Assembly: GCA_964476185.1 (NCBI GenBank)
Contig: CAYYZO010000012.1
Span: 1-64,000 of the forward strand
Direction: 5' to 3'
DNA length: 64,000 bases
From: DATNBU01 sp964476185
GTDB lineage: Bacteria > Desulfobacterota > Binatia > UBA1149 > CAITLU01
The notes beneath the pieces are model-generated. The model was not told where the DNA came from and made no database searches. It saw only the letters and a program-made list of their open reading frames with translations. The translations under genes were made by a program, and so were the position numbers. Shown piece by piece: positions 53,819-62,153 of the stretch. Each line of letters starts with the position of its first letter. Position 1 is the stretch's first letter.

Positions 53819-55703
53819 TCGCCGCGGCCGATCCCTGGTCGTGACGGCGGCCGTCGCCTTCGCGGCCGCATGCAGCGACCCGGCCGTGCCGACAGCGACG
53901 GGGCCCGGGCGACCGAACGTGCTCGTCGTCTGCATCGACGCGCTGCGCGCCGACCGGCTCGGCGCCTACGGCGCGTCGCCGAGCCCGTCGCCCGCGCTCG
54001 ACGCCCTCGCGAAGGACTCGATCCTGTTCACGAACGCGAGGAGCGTCGCGTCGTGGACCAAGCCCTCCGTGCCGTCGATCCTGACGGGCCTCTACCCGGA
54101 CGAGCACGGCGTCCTCGACAACTCGGGCTGGCACGTCGACACGCTCTCGCCCGACAAGGCGACGCTGGCGGCGATGCTGCGCGAGAACGGCTGGCGCACC
54201 GGCGCGTTCGTCGAGAACGACCAGCTGCTGCGACGACTGAGCGGGCTCGACAGCGGGTTCTCGACGTACCTCGACGGCGCCGGCCGGCCGCCCGAGATCG
54301 CCGACCGCTTCCTGAACTGGATCGGCCGCGACACCGGCGCGCCGTGGTTCGCGTACCTTCACTTCCTCGATCCTCACCTGCCGTACACGCCCGACGACTT
54401 CCTGATCGACGACGACGAGGCCCAGCGGCTCCGCACCCGCATCGCGCTCTGGGACATGCGGGGCGAGTTCTGGTGGTTGCTTCGCGAGCGCGTGAACTCG
54501 GGGGCGATGCGGCTCGACGAGCAGGCGGTCGCCGACCTCGACCGCCTGTACCGGCTCGAGATCCGCGAAGTGGACGGCGTCCTCGGCCGCCTGCTCGGCG
54601 CGCTCGATCGCGACGGCCTGCTCGAGCGCACGCTCGTGATCGTGACCGCCGACCACGGCGAAGGGTTCTTCGAGCGCGGCCGGATCGACCACGGCTACGG
54701 CCCCTACCGCGAGCTCCTGCACGTGCCGCTGCTGGTCCGCCTTCCGGGCCGCGCGCACGGCGGAACGCGCAGCGACGTGCTCGCGCAGAACGTCGATGTC
54801 GCGGCAACCGTGCTCGACGTGCTCGACCTGCCGGCGCCGCCGTCGTGGTCGTCGCGGTCGCTCGTCGCGGCCGCGCAGGACCCCGCCACGATGCGCCGCC
54901 TCGCCCTCTCGCAGGAACGGCACGGCCACTCGACGCAGCTCGCGGCGACGGACGGGCGCTTCACGTACGTGCGCTCCGAGACGACGCCCGACCTGCGGCA
55001 CTCGACCGTCGCCGCGCCGCGATCCGCGGCGCCCGGCGTGCGCGTGCGGGTGCGCGGCCTGTTCGACGGCGAGCGCTTCGTCTCCGGATACGTCAAGCGC
55101 GCCACCCAGGGAGACCCGGACCTCGAGGTCGCGGGGCCCGTCGAGCAGGTCGACGCCGCCGCTCGCACCGTGCGCGTGCTCGGCAGGACCGTCGTCGTCG
55201 GCGACGGCGTGGACGACGGCGACGACGGGCTGGCGACGATCCCCGAGCTGCGTCCCGGCAAGCACGTGCGCGTGCACGGCGAACCGGGCGACGGCGTGCT
55301 GCGCCCGACCAAGATCGAGCTCGCGGGCCACGGGCCCGTCGAGGTCGAGGGCGTGATCCGCGGCGTGTCGGCCGCGGGCGCGGACCTCGTGATCGACGTC
55401 GGCGGCGTGGCGGTCTGCGTTTCCGCGAAATCGCGCTGGAGCGGGTTCCCCGACGCGCCGGTGGACCTGGTCGAAGCCTCCAGCGATGCCGCCGCGGCGG
55501 TCGTGATCGAGGAGTTGTTCGACCGGGAAAGCGACCCCGCCGAGCTTCGCGACGTCGCCGCATCGCAGCCGGCCGAGCTGGCGCGCCTGCGCGGCCTCGC
55601 CGAGCAGGCGCGCGCGGCGCTGGGCCCGGCCGCGCCGTCGCTGCGCTCCGACCTCGACGACGACACGCGCGAGCGATTGCGCGCCCTCGGCTACGTGGAG
55701 TAA
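53808..55703 (+). CDS. Sulfatase-fold lipoprotein with DUF5666-like insertion
   Basis: A 631-residue alkaline-phosphatase-superfamily lipoprotein (lipobox AFAAAC, Cys22). Metal Asp residues lie in VVCIDALRADRLG (D44). The nucleophile region reads WTKPSVPSILTGLYPDEHG, with no C/S-x-P-x-R formylglycine motif, so Thr84 or Ser87 may act as in phospho-transferases. TADHGEGFFERG (about 281) is the second metal site. Residues about 405-545 carry two small all-beta segments resembling DUF5666 (VRGLFDGERFVSGYVKR...VVVGDGVDDG), splitting the normal sulfatase C-terminal tail (ELFDRESDPAELRD...RLRALGYVE). It probably modifies the exported glycan in the periplasm. Confidence 0.78.
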   Translation: MASSRRGRSLVVTAAVAFAAACSDPAVPTATGPGRPNVLVVCIDALRADRLGAYGASPSPSPALDALAKDSILFTNARSVASWTKPSVPSILTGLYPDEHGVLDNSGWHVDTLSPDKATLAAMLRENGWRTGAFVENDQLLRRLSGLDSGFSTYLDGAGRPPEIADRFLNWIGRDTGAPWFAYLHFLDPHLPYTPDDFLIDDDEAQRLRTRIALWDMRGEFWWLLRERVNSGAMRLDEQAVADLDRLYRLEIREVDGVLGRLLGALDRDGLLERTLVIVTADHGEGFFERGRIDHGYGPYRELLHVPLLVRLPGRAHGGTRSDVLAQNVDVAATVLDVLDLPAPPSWSSRSLVAAAQDPATMRRLALSQERHGHSTQLAATDGRFTYVRSETTPDLRHSTVAAPRSAAPGVRVRVRGLFDGERFVSGYVKRATQGDPDLEVAGPVEQVDAAARTVRVLGRTVVVGDGVDDGDDGLATIPELRPGKHVRVHGEPGDGVLRPTKIELAGHGPVEVEGVIRGVSAAGADLVIDVGGVAVCVSAKSRWSGFPDAPVDLVEASSDAAAAVVIEELFDRESDPAELRDVAASQPAELARLRGLAEQARAALGPAAPSLRSDLDDDTRERLRALGYVE

Positions 55704-55715
55704 GGGGAGTTGCCG

Positions 55716-56969
55716 ATGCGAATCGCGTACGTCTGCGCCGACCGCGGCGTCAATCCTGCCGGGGCCGGCGGAAGCTCCACGCACGTGCGCGAGCTCGTGC
55801 GGGCCCTCGTGCAGCGCGGCCACGACGTGACCGTCCTGCTGTCGGCGGCCGACGGCGCCGCCGACGTGCTGCCGTGCCCGGTCGTCGACCTGCAGGCCGA
55901 CCCGGAGACGGCCGTCCTGCACGCCCGCATCCAGAAGGCCGCGCACGCCCTCGACGACGAGTCGCGCGCGCCGCGCGAAGCACAGGCGCTGCTGCGCAAC
56001 CAGTCGCTGACCGCGGCGCTCGAGGCGCTGACGCCGCCGCCGGACGTCGTCTACGAGCGGCAGTCGCTGTGGTCGGTGGCCGCGCAGCAGTTCGCGCGCC
56101 GTCGCGGGATCCCGCACCTGCTCGAGGTCAACGCGCCGCTCGTCCAGCAGCAGAAGGACTACCGCGAACTCGATCTCGCGGCCGTCGCGGCGGGCATCGA
56201 GGACACGCTCCTCGAGCGCAGCGACCGCGTGCTGGTGACGTCGCCGGCCCTCGTCGGCTACGCGCGCGACCACGGCGCGTCGCGGCGCGGCGTCCGGGTC
56301 GTGCCGTGCGGCGTGCCCGCGTCGCTGCTGTCGGCGACGGCGCGCGCGGCGGCGCCCCGCGACCCGTCGCGATTCGTGATCGGCTTTCTCGGCAGCCTCA
56401 AGCCCTGGCACGGCCTCGACGTGCTCGTGCGCGCGTTCCGCAAGCTCGATCCCGCGCGGACCGGGGCGCGGCTGCTCATCGTCGGCGACGGACCGCTGCG
56501 CGCGGAGATCGAGGACCAGCTGCGGGCACGCCAGCTCGACGGGTTCGCCGAGCTGACCGGCAACGTCGACGCGGGAGGCGTCGCGGCCCAGCTCGCGCGC
56601 ATGGACGTCGGCGTCGCGCCGTACCCGGACCTCGCGTCGTTCTATTTCTCGCCGCTCAAGCTCTGGGAGTACGCCGGCGCCGGCGTGCCGATCGTCGCGA
56701 GCGACACCGGCGACATCGGCCGGGTGTTCCCGCACCGGACGGCCGCGCTGCTGCACCCGCCGGGCAGCGCCACCAAGCTCGCCGCGCAGATCGCCCGGCT
56801 GCGCGAGGATCCCGAGCTCGCGGCGAGGCTCGCACGACGGGCGAGGCAGATCGCGCGCGCGCACACCTGGGACCGCATCGCCGCGCGCGTCGAGCGGATC
56901 GCGGTCGACGCGGTCCGCGCGATGGCGCCGGCGTCCGGTCGCGGCTTTCCGGACACCACGACGCGCTGA
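55716..56969 (+). CDS. Glycosyltransferase family 4
   Basis: A 417-residue GT-B enzyme, paralogous to 49222-50460 (shared IPHLLEVNAPL, GFLGSLKPWHGLDVLVRAF, VGDGPLRAEIEDQL, YFSPLKLWEYAGAGVPIVASDTG). ATG 55716 has AAGGGGAG directly upstream; a TTG six bases earlier is less likely. It follows the sulfatase-fold gene by 12 bp and ends the operon. Two such close paralogues suggest two similar linkages in one glycan. Confidence 0.87.
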   Translation: MRIAYVCADRGVNPAGAGGSSTHVRELVRALVQRGHDVTVLLSAADGAADVLPCPVVDLQADPETAVLHARIQKAAHALDDESRAPREAQALLRNQSLTAALEALTPPPDVVYERQSLWSVAAQQFARRRGIPHLLEVNAPLVQQQKDYRELDLAAVAAGIEDTLLERSDRVLVTSPALVGYARDHGASRRGVRVVPCGVPASLLSATARAAAPRDPSRFVIGFLGSLKPWHGLDVLVRAFRKLDPARTGARLLIVGDGPLRAEIEDQLRARQLDGFAELTGNVDAGGVAAQLARMDVGVAPYPDLASFYFSPLKLWEYAGAGVPIVASDTGDIGRVFPHRTAALLHPPGSATKLAAQIARLREDPELAARLARRARQIARAHTWDRIAARVERIAVDAVRAMAPASGRGFPDTTTR

Positions 56970-57069
56970 ACGGCGGGTCGGAATGCGCGCACGTGGCGCC
57001 TGCTTTCGGGCCGCCGCGGCAACAACACCTCCGCGAGTCGCCGCGACGAGGCTTCCCGCTGGAGCGATG

Positions 57070-57450
57070 TCAGCCGCGCAGGTTCGGGTCGTCGAGCAGG
57101 AACAGCCAGGATCCGTCGGCCTGCCGACGCACGACTTCGGTGGCCTTGCCGCGCATCTCCGTCGTCTTCCCGTCGCCGCCGGGGAACGTCGCGATCCAGT
57201 CGTGGTGCAGCACCGCGAGGTCGTCGGCGAGCGGCACCACGCGGATCGTGCCCATGTCGATCGTCGGCGCCGCGGCCATCAGGCCTGCGAGTTCCTCGCG
57301 GATCGCGTGGCGCCCGACGCGCAGGCCCCCGTCAGCCGCGACGAACGTCGCGGCCGGCTCGTACAGGGCCAGCATTCCCTCGAGGTCGGCGGTGTTCACG
57401 CGCTCGCCGAACAGTTCGTCGGTCTCGGCCGGGGTCCTGGCTGTCTTCAT
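57070..57450 (-). CDS. NTF2/SnoaL-like protein
   Basis: A 126-residue single-domain protein of the NTF2-like superfamily (DUF4440/SnoaL type): FGERVNTADLEGMLALYEPAATFVAADGG, RHAIREEL, and the closing strands KATEVVRRQADGSWLFLLDDPN. Such proteins are small-ligand isomerases, cyclases or binding proteins; no catalytic residue is diagnostic. AAGGAGACG precedes the ATG. It lies 30 bp after the GNAT gene and is probably in one operon with it. Confidence 0.83.
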   Translation of the reverse strand: MKTARTPAETDELFGERVNTADLEGMLALYEPAATFVAADGGLRVGRHAIREELAGLMAAAPTIDMGTIRVVPLADDLAVLHHDWIATFPGGDGKTTEMRGKATEVVRRQADGSWLFLLDDPNLRG

Positions 57451-57480
57451 CGTCGTCTCCTTCGCGTCGGGCCGGCTTCT

Positions 57481-57987
57481 TCAGAACGTGCGTTGCCAGT
57501 AGCCGACGTCGATCCAGCGGTCGAGCTTGAAGCCGACCTGCTCGAAATGGGCAACCTTGCGCATGCCGATCCTCTCGTGCAGCGCCACGCTCGCGTCGTT
57601 CGGCAGCGCGATGCCGGCCATGGCCGCGTGCACGCCGCGAGCGGACAGCAGCGGGAACAGCTCGGCGTACAGGCGCGTCCCGAGGCCGCGGCCGACTTCG
57701 GCCGGGTCGAGGTAGACCGTCGTCTCGACCGAGAAGCGATACGCCGCGCGGTCGCGCCACTTCGTCGCGTAGGCGTAGCCGAGGATCCGGCCGTCGCGTT
57801 CGGCGACGAGGTACGGCAGGCGCTCGTCCATCACGCCGCCGATCCGGCGCGCGAACTCGGGAGCGCCGACCGGCTCTTCCTCGAACGTGATGATCGTCTC
57901 CGCGACGTAGTGGTTGTAGATCGCCGCGACCGCCGCGGCGTCGCCGGCGGGATCGGCGGGACGAATCGTGACGACGGAACCGGTCAC
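57481..57987 (-). CDS. GNAT acetyltransferase (phosphinothricin-acetyltransferase-like)
   Basis: A 168-residue GNAT N-acetyltransferase. It has TIRPADPAGDAAAVAAIYNHYV at the N-terminus, the acetyl-CoA loop EVGRGLGTRLYAELF and the C-terminal IALPNDASVALHERIGMRKVAHFEQVGFKLDRWIDVGYWQ characteristic of the Pat/Bar/YncA group. GTG 57987 is the start. The substrate may be an amino-acid analogue such as phosphinothricin or methionine sulfoximine, or another small amine. Confidence 0.87.
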   Translation of the reverse strand: MTGSVVTIRPADPAGDAAAVAAIYNHYVAETIITFEEEPVGAPEFARRIGGVMDERLPYLVAERDGRILGYAYATKWRDRAAYRFSVETTVYLDPAEVGRGLGTRLYAELFPLLSARGVHAAMAGIALPNDASVALHERIGMRKVAHFEQVGFKLDRWIDVGYWQRTF

Positions 57988-58205
57988 CGGCGTGCTCCCG
58001 GGAGTTGCCAGCGTGCCTGCGCGACGCGTTGCGAACGCGCCGGCCACACGAAGCCGCGGCGCGCCCTGCCCGCCGCCGCCCATCGCCCGCCTATCCGCAT
58101 CACGCCGGCATCGTCCGGCGCGCCCGGGAGAACATCGCCAGCAGGCGCCGGGGAAATCGGAACGGCGCTGCCGGCGAGCCGCGTCCGTCCCGGCGCGTGC
58201 GCGCG

Positions 58206-59723
58206 CTACGCGAGGACGGCATAGAGCCTCCAGGGTTCGGGGACGCCCTTCAGCGCCTGCTCGCCGCGGTCGACGAAGCGCAGCGTCGATCCGACGACGA
58301 GCGCCTTCACGGTCGAACTGACGAGGACTTCGCCCGGCGTCGCGGCGGCCTGGATGCGCGACGCGATGTGGACGGCCATGCCCGCGAGCATGTTGCCGGT
58401 CACTTCGCACTCGCCGGTGTGGACGCCGGCGCGGATCTGCAGGCCGAGCGGCCCCATCGCCCGATGGATCGCGAGCGCGGCTTCGATGGCCTGGGCGGGG
58501 GAATGGAAGCGGGCAAGGAACCCGTCGCCGGTCGTCGCGACCTCGGCGCCGTCGCAGCGCGAGACCTCGCGGCGGGTCAGGACGTGGTGCTGCTCGAGGA
58601 GACCGCGCCACGCGGTGTCGCCGAGCCGCTCGGCGTGCCCCGTCGATTCGACGATGTCCGTGAAAAGCAGCGTCGTCAGCACCCGCTGCGACTCCTTGCG
58701 CTTGCGTGCGATTCGCCGGGACGTGTCGATGCGGGAAACCGCGCCCGACCCGAGCACGACCAGCCGGCCGTCGGCATCGTGGACCTTCGTCGTGATGATG
58801 AACAGGTCCGGAGCGACTTCGCTCAACGTCGATTCGCCGCGGATGCGACGCCCGTCCGGGCGAACCGGATGCAGGAAGCGGGCGTCGCTGTCGAGCATGA
58901 CGACCGTCGTTCCGACGTTCTGCAGGCAGAACGCCGCATGCCAGGTGCAGAAATCCGCGAACGCTCCCAGCGCCTGGCTGGACACGTCCGCACCGAGGCC
59001 GCAGAGCCACTCGCTGGCGGGCATCGTCTGGATCACCCGCCCCGATCCGAGCTGCTCGATCTCGATCCCGAACGTGGACACCGCCGGTGACGCCAGGCTG
59101 CCGTCGGCGATCTTGCGCAGCACGGTCAGGCCGTCCTCGCTCTCGAGCAGGTCGGCGAACGGCGCGCTCGCGAACCTTCGCAGGTAGGGATCGGGCGTCT
59201 CGTAGGCCGGCTCCTCGATGCGCTGGAGCGTCGGCGGCGGCAAGGGCGGCGCGGGATCGACCGCCTGCAGCATCGAGTGCAAGGTCCCCTGGCCCAGGAA
59301 GCGCCCGTCCGGATCCTCCAGCTGCACCTCGGCGAACACGAAGAGGTGGCCGTCGTTGACGATCCGCGCACGCGCGAGGATGTTGCCTTTGCCCGGCCAC
59401 GCCGGTCGAAACGCCTTGAAGGTGCAGCGCATCGGGACGGCGTCCACGCCCGCCGGCAGCGCCGTGAGGGTCGCGCCTTCGAGCGCCGTGATCGCCGCGG
59501 GCACGATCTGGATCTGGCCGTTCGGCGAGATGCAGGCGTCGCTCGCGGGCATCACGATCGTCGTCGTGCCGGCCGCGATGTGGGTCGCGCGGTAGCCGAG
59601 CAGGCGCGCGATCGGCGGCGACGGCACGAGGCCCCGGCTGAACGCCCGCATCCGTTCGATGCCGCTGAGCGCCCGAAACCATGGCGGCGGCGTCCTGCCG
59701 CGAACGGGTTCGTCGAGAATCAC
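58206..59723 (-). CDS. Double-hotdog thioesterase-like / class III cyclase fusion
   Basis: A 505-residue protein. Residues about 30-150 resemble a PaaI-type hotdog domain (GYRATHIAAGTTTIVMPASDACISPNGQIQIVPAAITALEGATL). Residues about 180-330 look like a second hotdog copy (ASPAVSTFGIEIEQLGSGRVIQTMPASEWLCG, with HAAF and TKVHDADGRLVVLGSG). Residues about 340-505 are a class III cyclase: TTLLFTDIVESTGHAERLGD, VATTGDGFLARF, IQAAATPGEVLVSSTVKAL and GEQALKGVPEPWRLYAV. Both metal Asp are present. An acyl-thioester fold joined to a nucleotide cyclase suggests control by acyl-CoA. GTG 59723 is the start. Confidence 0.8.
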   Translation of the reverse strand: MILDEPVRGRTPPPWFRALSGIERMRAFSRGLVPSPPIARLLGYRATHIAAGTTTIVMPASDACISPNGQIQIVPAAITALEGATLTALPAGVDAVPMRCTFKAFRPAWPGKGNILARARIVNDGHLFVFAEVQLEDPDGRFLGQGTLHSMLQAVDPAPPLPPPTLQRIEEPAYETPDPYLRRFASAPFADLLESEDGLTVLRKIADGSLASPAVSTFGIEIEQLGSGRVIQTMPASEWLCGLGADVSSQALGAFADFCTWHAAFCLQNVGTTVVMLDSDARFLHPVRPDGRRIRGESTLSEVAPDLFIITTKVHDADGRLVVLGSGAVSRIDTSRRIARKRKESQRVLTTLLFTDIVESTGHAERLGDTAWRGLLEQHHVLTRREVSRCDGAEVATTGDGFLARFHSPAQAIEAALAIHRAMGPLGLQIRAGVHTGECEVTGNMLAGMAVHIASRIQAAATPGEVLVSSTVKALVVGSTLRFVDRGEQALKGVPEPWRLYAVLA

Positions 59724-59858
59724 GGCGATCTCCTATCAATCCGCGCGATGGCAGGCCAGCCAGCGCGCCGCGGGAACCGGCGGCCGAGGATGGAGCCGGC
59801 GGAGTGGGAACGCCTCGCGCGGCCGTCTCCACACCGCTCGATCGTCCGTTCCCTCGTG

Positions 59859-60539
59859 TCAGCCCTGCGCCGCCAGCAGCGCGGCGAGCTCGCGCGGCTT
59901 GAACGTGAAGACCGCGTGTTCGGAAGCGATCTCGACGGGCTCCACGCCGAGGCTTGCCGCCATCTCGCGCTGCCTCGCCGGCGGTATGATCATGTCCTCC
60001 GTGCAGAGCACGTACGCGCGCGGCACGTCGGGGAGCGAGCGGCCCGGCCAGGGCTGTTCCAGCGCCGCCCACGCCTGCGGGCGCTGCGTGGACATGAGGA
60101 ACGCCAGATACGCCTCCCGCTCTTCCGGCGGCGCCAGCGAGGCCAGCAGGTCCAGGTCGAACGAACGGCAGCCGTCGCCGTCGTCCTTGGAGACCGACAG
60201 AATCGTCTCGCGGACTTCGTCGCCCACGGCCTCCACGATCGAGCGACCCGGTTCGGGAACGACCGCCGTCACGTAGACCAGGCGATCCACACGGGTCCGC
60301 GCCGGCACGAGCGAGATCGTCGCGCCGCCCGCCGAGTGGCCGACCACCACGACCGGTCCCGTGATCCCGGCCATCGCCTCGACCACCGTGCGGGCATAGT
60401 CGTCGAGCCCGGCCTTCGGGTCCGTGCACGGAAGGTCGACCGCGATCGCGCGGTGGCCGAGCGCCTCGAGCTCCGGGATCACCGGCGCCAGTTCCGCCGA
60501 ACTTCCGAACGCGCCGTGGACGAGGATGAACGTGGTCAT
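59859..60539 (-). CDS. Alpha/beta hydrolase (esterase family)
   Basis: A 226-residue alpha/beta hydrolase of the small esterase/methylesterase type. The oxyanion motif is FILVHGAFGSS (HG.F), the nucleophile elbow VVVVGHSAGGATISL (Ser about 94), the acid probably the Asp in CTEDMIIPP, and the His in ASEHAVFTFKPRELAALL. ATG 60539 is the start. It lies between the hotdog-cyclase gene and the decayed attC-like site, at the edge of the cassette array. Confidence 0.88.
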   Translation of the reverse strand: MTTFILVHGAFGSSAELAPVIPELEALGHRAIAVDLPCTDPKAGLDDYARTVVEAMAGITGPVVVVGHSAGGATISLVPARTRVDRLVYVTAVVPEPGRSIVEAVGDEVRETILSVSKDDGDGCRSFDLDLLASLAPPEEREAYLAFLMSTQRPQAWAALEQPWPGRSLPDVPRAYVLCTEDMIIPPARQREMAASLGVEPVEIASEHAVFTFKPRELAALLAAQG

Positions 60540-60642
60540 CGGGGCTTTCCTTTCCAGCGGCGCCGCTGCGCCCTGGGTTGTGGGATGGGAGCTGCGTCGA
60601 TTCTTGCCAGTGATCGGCGAGGGGCCTGGTGGCGGGGCTTGA

Positions 60643-60717
60643 AGTCGTGAGGGCTGGAGTAGCTGGCGGCCGCAGGTGGTGCCAGAGCATGGGCAGGGGG
60701 CCGGACGATCGCGTGGA
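60643..60717 (-). repeat. Decayed attC-like site
   Basis: The right half matches the intact site at 62749-62826 (GG..CCGCAG, GTAGCTGGCGGCCGC, TGAAG), but the R' core that should read GTTRRRY is not recognisable and the left half has diverged. It follows the stop of the 60721-61254 gene by 3 bp. This is where an attC should lie on the minus strand, so it is taken as the worn last site of the array. Confidence 0.45.
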
Positions 60718-60720
60718 TGG

Positions 60721-61254
60721 TCAGGTACGGCGATTCACTGGAATTACCGCGCCACGCGCGACCTTCGCCCAATCGACCCTCCGCGTTGCACCGTTGTCGG
60801 TCACCTGGACCAGATAACCGAGGGACTTCGGGTTCTCCCGCGTGAAGGCCGTCAGCCATCGTTCGTCGTGACGATCGAATCCATCGCGGAAGTTCCCGGA
60901 TCGAAGGGTCTTCCATTCCATGACGACCCGCGGGGAGTTCGTGGGCTCCCACGACCCGGCCCACGCGGTGTCCAAAGGCTCCCTCCAGATCACGAGGTCT
61001 TTACAGGCGGCCGGCCGTCCTGGTTTCCTCACGTACCGCGCGGGCTGAGGCACGGCGCACTCGATCCGGATCTGGCCGAGGTGGGATATCGCGGCTCCCG
61101 GCTGAACTCGTTGGGCGAGGAACACCAACGCGAACTGGTTGACGCAGTCCCTCTCCTTTCCGCGCCAGTCGGATGATGCGTACCACTCGGCGAAGTCCGA
61201 CAGCGCGTCTTCGACGAATCTGTCGATTCGGGTTCGCATTACGCTCGACGTCAT
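60721..61254 (-). CDS. Cassette protein with PD-(D/E)XK-like motif
   Basis: A 177-residue cytoplasmic protein of unknown function, started here at MTSSVMRTRI; a longer frame to 61317 would overlap the upstream gene. KDLVIWREP (D86) followed 27 residues later by VVMEWKTLRSG (E113-x-K115) fits the D...ExK core of PD-(D/E)XK nuclease folds, with an N-terminal helix (DCVNQFALVFLAQ). No relative is recognised by name. It is the second gene of a putative cassette, just downstream of another gene with a similar motif. Confidence 0.6.
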   Translation of the reverse strand: MTSSVMRTRIDRFVEDALSDFAEWYASSDWRGKERDCVNQFALVFLAQRVQPGAAISHLGQIRIECAVPQPARYVRKPGRPAACKDLVIWREPLDTAWAGSWEPTNSPRVVMEWKTLRSGNFRDGFDRHDERWLTAFTRENPKSLGYLVQVTDNGATRRVDWAKVARGAVIPVNRRT

Positions 61255-61355
61255 CGCCGCGCCGGCGGCGCCGAGCGGATGGCGCGAAAAGCCGTCATAC
61301 GCGGTCCCCATACGCACGATAGTTCACATCGCCGCTCTCAGGATCTCCAAGCCGT

Positions 61356-62039
61356 TCACCGTACTCGCGCGCCGCCTTCTGTCTCTCGGGCGAGGCTGTG
61401 AAGAGTCTCGATGCCAACCTCACCAAGAGAAAGTTCTCCCGCCGGCGAATACGCGACCGCGAACAGGGATGACTGCATATCCGGACCCACAACCCAGAAG
61501 AAAGGTGCTTGCCGACGCTGAAGTCCGACCAGCTTGCTGTGGGAATTCTTGTGGTTCGGGTTTCTTAGATTGGCCAGCAATGCCGAGGTTTCCCCGGTCG
61601 TCTTCTTGACCTCACCCGCGACGTATTCCGACTGCGCATCGTGCGAGGCGTATGCCGCGAAATCGAACTCCCACTTGGCCGGTTGCAACCCAAGGAGTTG
61701 CTTCGGCCAACCATAGTCGAGATGCAGGCGTCCGAGTGCCGCGATGGTGATGATCGGCTCCAAGGACAACCGGAGTTCTCGGGGCGCTACTCCCTTCGGA
61801 CCGTGATTGAAAAGTGATTCGTACGCGCTCTTGCGCGCGGCGAGGTATCGCCCGCCCCCGTCGTCGTAGACCACGCCTGCATCGAGCGCGCGCATAAAGT
61901 CGGCAGCATCGCTTTCGGCCAGACCGGCAAAGGTTGATGTGAATCCGCGAGGGTCGAGATTGCGCTTCGGATCCGAGCAGAAAGTGGGCAGCCACTCTTC
62001 GAACAGCCTCGCCCGAAACGTCTCGATTGAGTTCGCCAT
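61356..62039 (-). CDS. Cassette protein with second PD-(D/E)XK-like motif
   Basis: A 227-residue protein of unknown function. ATG 62039 lies 5 bp after the attC core GTTAGGC, the usual position of a cassette start. WEFDFAAY (D126) and, 17 residues on, VAGEVKKTTGE (E143-x-K145) match a D...ExK core. The reading frame stops at 61356, but from about 61395 another frame continues with a non-Arg-biased sequence (ERQKAAREYGERLGD...DVNYRAYGDRV) to 61295. The true protein may be about 20 residues longer, interrupted by a one- or two-base indel. No close family is recognised. Confidence 0.6.
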   Translation of the reverse strand: MANSIETFRARLFEEWLPTFCSDPKRNLDPRGFTSTFAGLAESDAADFMRALDAGVVYDDGGGRYLAARKSAYESLFNHGPKGVAPRELRLSLEPIITIAALGRLHLDYGWPKQLLGLQPAKWEFDFAAYASHDAQSEYVAGEVKKTTGETSALLANLRNPNHKNSHSKLVGLQRRQAPFFWVVGPDMQSSLFAVAYSPAGELSLGEVGIETLHSLARETEGGARVR

Positions 62040-62044
62040 ACGCA

Positions 62045-62143
62045 GCCTAACGCTCGCCGTAAGTTGCTGCGACCGCCGCTTCAACGCCACGAACTCGCAG
62101 AAATAGCCGGGCGGTGGTTGTCAGCTTGAGGGCCTTGTTCGGC
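62045..62143 (-). repeat. attC-like recombination site
   Basis: Read on the minus strand, the 99-bp site starts with GCCGAAC (62137-62143, near RYYYAAC) and ends with GTTAGGC (62045-62051, an exact GTTRRRY). The arms AAGCTGACAACCACCGCC and GGCGGTCGCAGCAACTT are imperfectly complementary, as in folded attC hairpins. It begins 10 bp after the toxin stop and ends 5 bp before the next start codon, the standard cassette geometry. Confidence 0.75.
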
Positions 62144-62153
62144 AGCCATCTCA

